Shown here in pieces: positions 62,664 to 64,000 of a DNA stretch of 64,000 nt. Positions within the stretch are counted from its first letter, which is position 1, and the number at the start of each line of letters is the position of its first letter. The DNA is from Tessaracoccus antarcticus. Its GTDB lineage: Bacteria; Actinomycetota; Actinomycetes; Propionibacteriales; Propionibacteriaceae. The position numbers and the translations under genes were made by a program. The notes beneath the pieces were generated by a model, which was given only the letters and a program-made list of their open reading frames with translations, made no database searches and was not told the origin of the DNA. The stretch spans positions 868,001 to 932,000 of the forward strand of contig NZ_REFW01000001.1 in NCBI RefSeq assembly GCF_003688855.1. Reading direction: 5' to 3'.

Positions 62664-63397
62664 CAGCGGAGCCCGATCTTGGTCAGGAACGACAGTGCCG
62701 TGGTGGTGGGTCCGGCGAGGACGCCGTCGTCACGCAACTGCACCTGGGTGGTGACCGGAGTGCCATCGCGTGTGAGCGAAGCCAACACAGGGTCCGTCAG
62801 AGCGTCAGACGTGAGCCGGATCACTGCCAACGCCTTCCCGTCCTCGGTCTCCACCGTGATGCTGTCGACGGTTGCCTCCAGCGTCTGGAGGTTGGGCAGC
62901 ACGATGATGGCCGCGGCGCCTTCCTCCACACGGCCGTAATCGACAGGGCTGAGGGAAAAGAGTCCCTCGACCGTGCGCTCCTGGCTGACCACTCTGGCGA
63001 GGACGGCGCCGTCCGGCACGTAGGACCCAAGGGTCGCGGCCACGTCGACGAGATAGCCGTCGCTGACTGCCGTGTACGTGACCGTGCCCGTGGCCAAGTC
63101 GAGTTGGTAGGCCACAGTCGAGCCGGGCGCACCGCCCTGACTGACTGCCTGCTGCAGTGAGCTGGAGCTCACGACGAACAAGACGTCGCCTGCGCTGACT
63201 TGGTCGCCGTCCTGGGCGAGCTGTTTGTTGACTATGCCGCCGTAGCCGGAGCCGACGTCGAATGTGGGGGCCGTGACGGTGGCGGTCACGCTGTGCGCCT
63301 GCGTCATCCGCTGGTTGAACAACAGGGTCAGCGCGAAGGACAACGCGAGGACGGCGAGAATGCCGCCGAACATCTTGAGACGGGTCAGCCAGGTCAT
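62663..63397 (-). CDS. HlyD-like membrane-fusion protein
   Basis: A 244-residue protein with one N-terminal membrane helix (MFGGILAVLALSFALTLLF), then a split biotinyl-lipoyl domain (TAPTFDVGSGYGGIVNKQLAQDGDQVSAGDVLFVV and VSDGYLVDVAATLGSYVPDGAVLARVV) and a beta-barrel part. It resembles membrane-fusion partners of processive glycosyltransferases. Both ends overlap neighbours (ATGA and TGATG), which links it tightly to the GT2 and GH81 genes. It probably guides polymer export. Confidence 0.85.
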   Translation of the reverse strand: MTWLTRLKMFGGILAVLALSFALTLLFNQRMTQAHSVTATVTAPTFDVGSGYGGIVNKQLAQDGDQVSAGDVLFVVSSSSLQQAVSQGGAPGSTVAYQLDLATGTVTYTAVSDGYLVDVAATLGSYVPDGAVLARVVSQERTVEGLFSLSPVDYGRVEEGAAAIIVLPNLQTLEATVDSITVETEDGKALAVIRLTSDALTDPVLASLTRDGTPVTTQVQLRDDGVLAGPTTTALSFLTKIGLR

Positions 63398-64000
63398 GAG
63401 ACTGCTTCCTTTGTGTGGGCTTGGGCGGCGACGAGGGCGTCGCGGTCGAATGCGGAGCCATGACGGCGAGCGAGCGCGAGGTCCGCTGACGGGTCGATGA
63501 CGGCGCGGGTGGCTTCCGGATGGGCGCGGTGGTGATCCTCGCGCCAGGCGGTCAGCACGAAGAGCCCCAGCACGAGGGTGTTGATCAGGCACCAGAACGT
63601 GGCAACGTTCATGGTGGATTGCAACAGGTCGCGCCAGATGCCGACGGCTGAGGTGATGAGCAGGAAGACGAACGTCAGAACCTGCGGCATGATGAAGTTG
63701 AAGGCGGACGTCCGCCCACCGGTCGCGCCGGTCACCGACCACTTGACGTCGATGCCGTACAGCGCGTTGCGGAAGGCCTTGAAGTAGATCGGGAAGGATG
63801 CCGCCGCCAGCAGCAGCACCTCCGGCCGGAACGTGCCCAGGATGAGCGCGGACAGCAGAATCTGCAGGACGTAGAAACCCGAGTAGTAGAGCGCCCATTC
63901 AATGGGGCCCACGGATACTGCGATCGGCCGCAGGTCAAAGAAGATTTCCAGCGCCGGCACGAACAGCAACATGCCGGTGGCGATACCGCTCAGGTAGTGG
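63394..64000 (-). CDS. membrane GT2 glycosyltransferase, C-terminal part
   Basis: The frame is open to the window edge, so the start lies beyond it. The visible 201 residues are the C-terminal membrane part of a cellulose-synthase-like family 2 processive glycosyltransferase: four hydrophobic helices and the amphipathic YFKAFRNALYGIDVKWSVTGATGGRTS segment, which matches the gating-helix region of such synthases. A hydrophilic C-terminal tail follows. With HlyD-like and GH81 partners the product is probably a beta-glucan, perhaps with 1,3 links. The catalytic DxD and QxxRW motifs are not in view. Confidence 0.8.
   Translation of the reverse strand, partial: HYLSGIATGMLLFVPALEIFFDLRPIAVSVGPIEWALYYSGFYVLQILLSALILGTFRPEVLLLAAASFPIYFKAFRNALYGIDVKWSVTGATGGRTSAFNFIMPQVLTFVFLLITSAVGIWRDLLQSTMNVATFWCLINTLVLGLFVLTAWREDHHRAHPEATRAVIDPSADLALARRHGSAFDRDALVAAQAHTKEAVS

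Overview
The window is high-GC DNA that reads like an actinobacterial chromosome. The pointers are very strong G/C preference at third codon positions, an adjacent MshA/MshB-type pair (mycothiol is an actinobacterial thiol), LacI-controlled ABC sugar operons, a CE1758/CE1759-type flavin monooxygenase pair and DUF5996. A Propionibacteriaceae-like host would fit, but that is inference. The first gene (solute-binding protein) and the last gene (membrane glycosyltransferase) run off the window.

Layout. 0-6.1 kb: a ceb-like beta-glucoside uptake locus (binding protein, two permeases, GH1 beta-glucosidase, LacI regulator) followed by murQ. 6.2-15.6 kb: housekeeping genes, including a SIMPL protein, a carboxylesterase, a HAD phosphatase, a BrkB/YihY membrane protein, translationally coupled mshB/mshA, a Pro/Gln-repeat membrane protein, a VOC protein, a guanidinium exporter with a guanidine-III riboswitch directly upstream, and two acidic proteins sharing a seven-residue repeat. 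15.7-20.4 kb: tRNA-Leu(CAG), an integrase remnant, a methyltransferase/thioredoxin-reductase-like fusion with a divergent XRE-cupin regulator, then decayed genes (frameshifted methyltransferase, PIN-domain fragment, GH20 fragment). 20.4-25.4 kb: one 1643-residue secreted enzyme joining a GH33 sialidase, a DUF4091/GH123-like domain and an NPCBM module.

25.7-35 kb: redox and stress genes. A palindrome, TTGACATGTCAA, occurs upstream of yceI and again in the divergent promoter region between a MarR-wrbA pair and a luciferase-like monooxygenase/FMN reductase pair, suggesting one MarR regulon. 35-40 kb: lipoproteins, an amidohydrolase and an acetyltransferase. 40.4-50.4 kb: an eight-gene fructan operon on the minus strand (LacI, family 5 binding protein, OppBCDF-type transporter, cytoplasmic GH32, Tat-exported GH32) with two phased LacI-type operators. 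50.8-58.6 kb: accessory enzymes (aminoglycoside-kinase-like, methyltransferase, DHFR-like, orphan DNA methyltransferase, FAD disulfide oxidoreductase, CodA-like amidohydrolase). 58.7-64 kb: a probable exopolysaccharide locus with membrane GT2, HlyD-like fusion protein and GH81 endo-beta-1,3-glucanase lipoprotein, all overlapping, followed by an LTA-synthase-like enzyme.

All functional calls rest on motifs and context read from the sequence; no database search was run.
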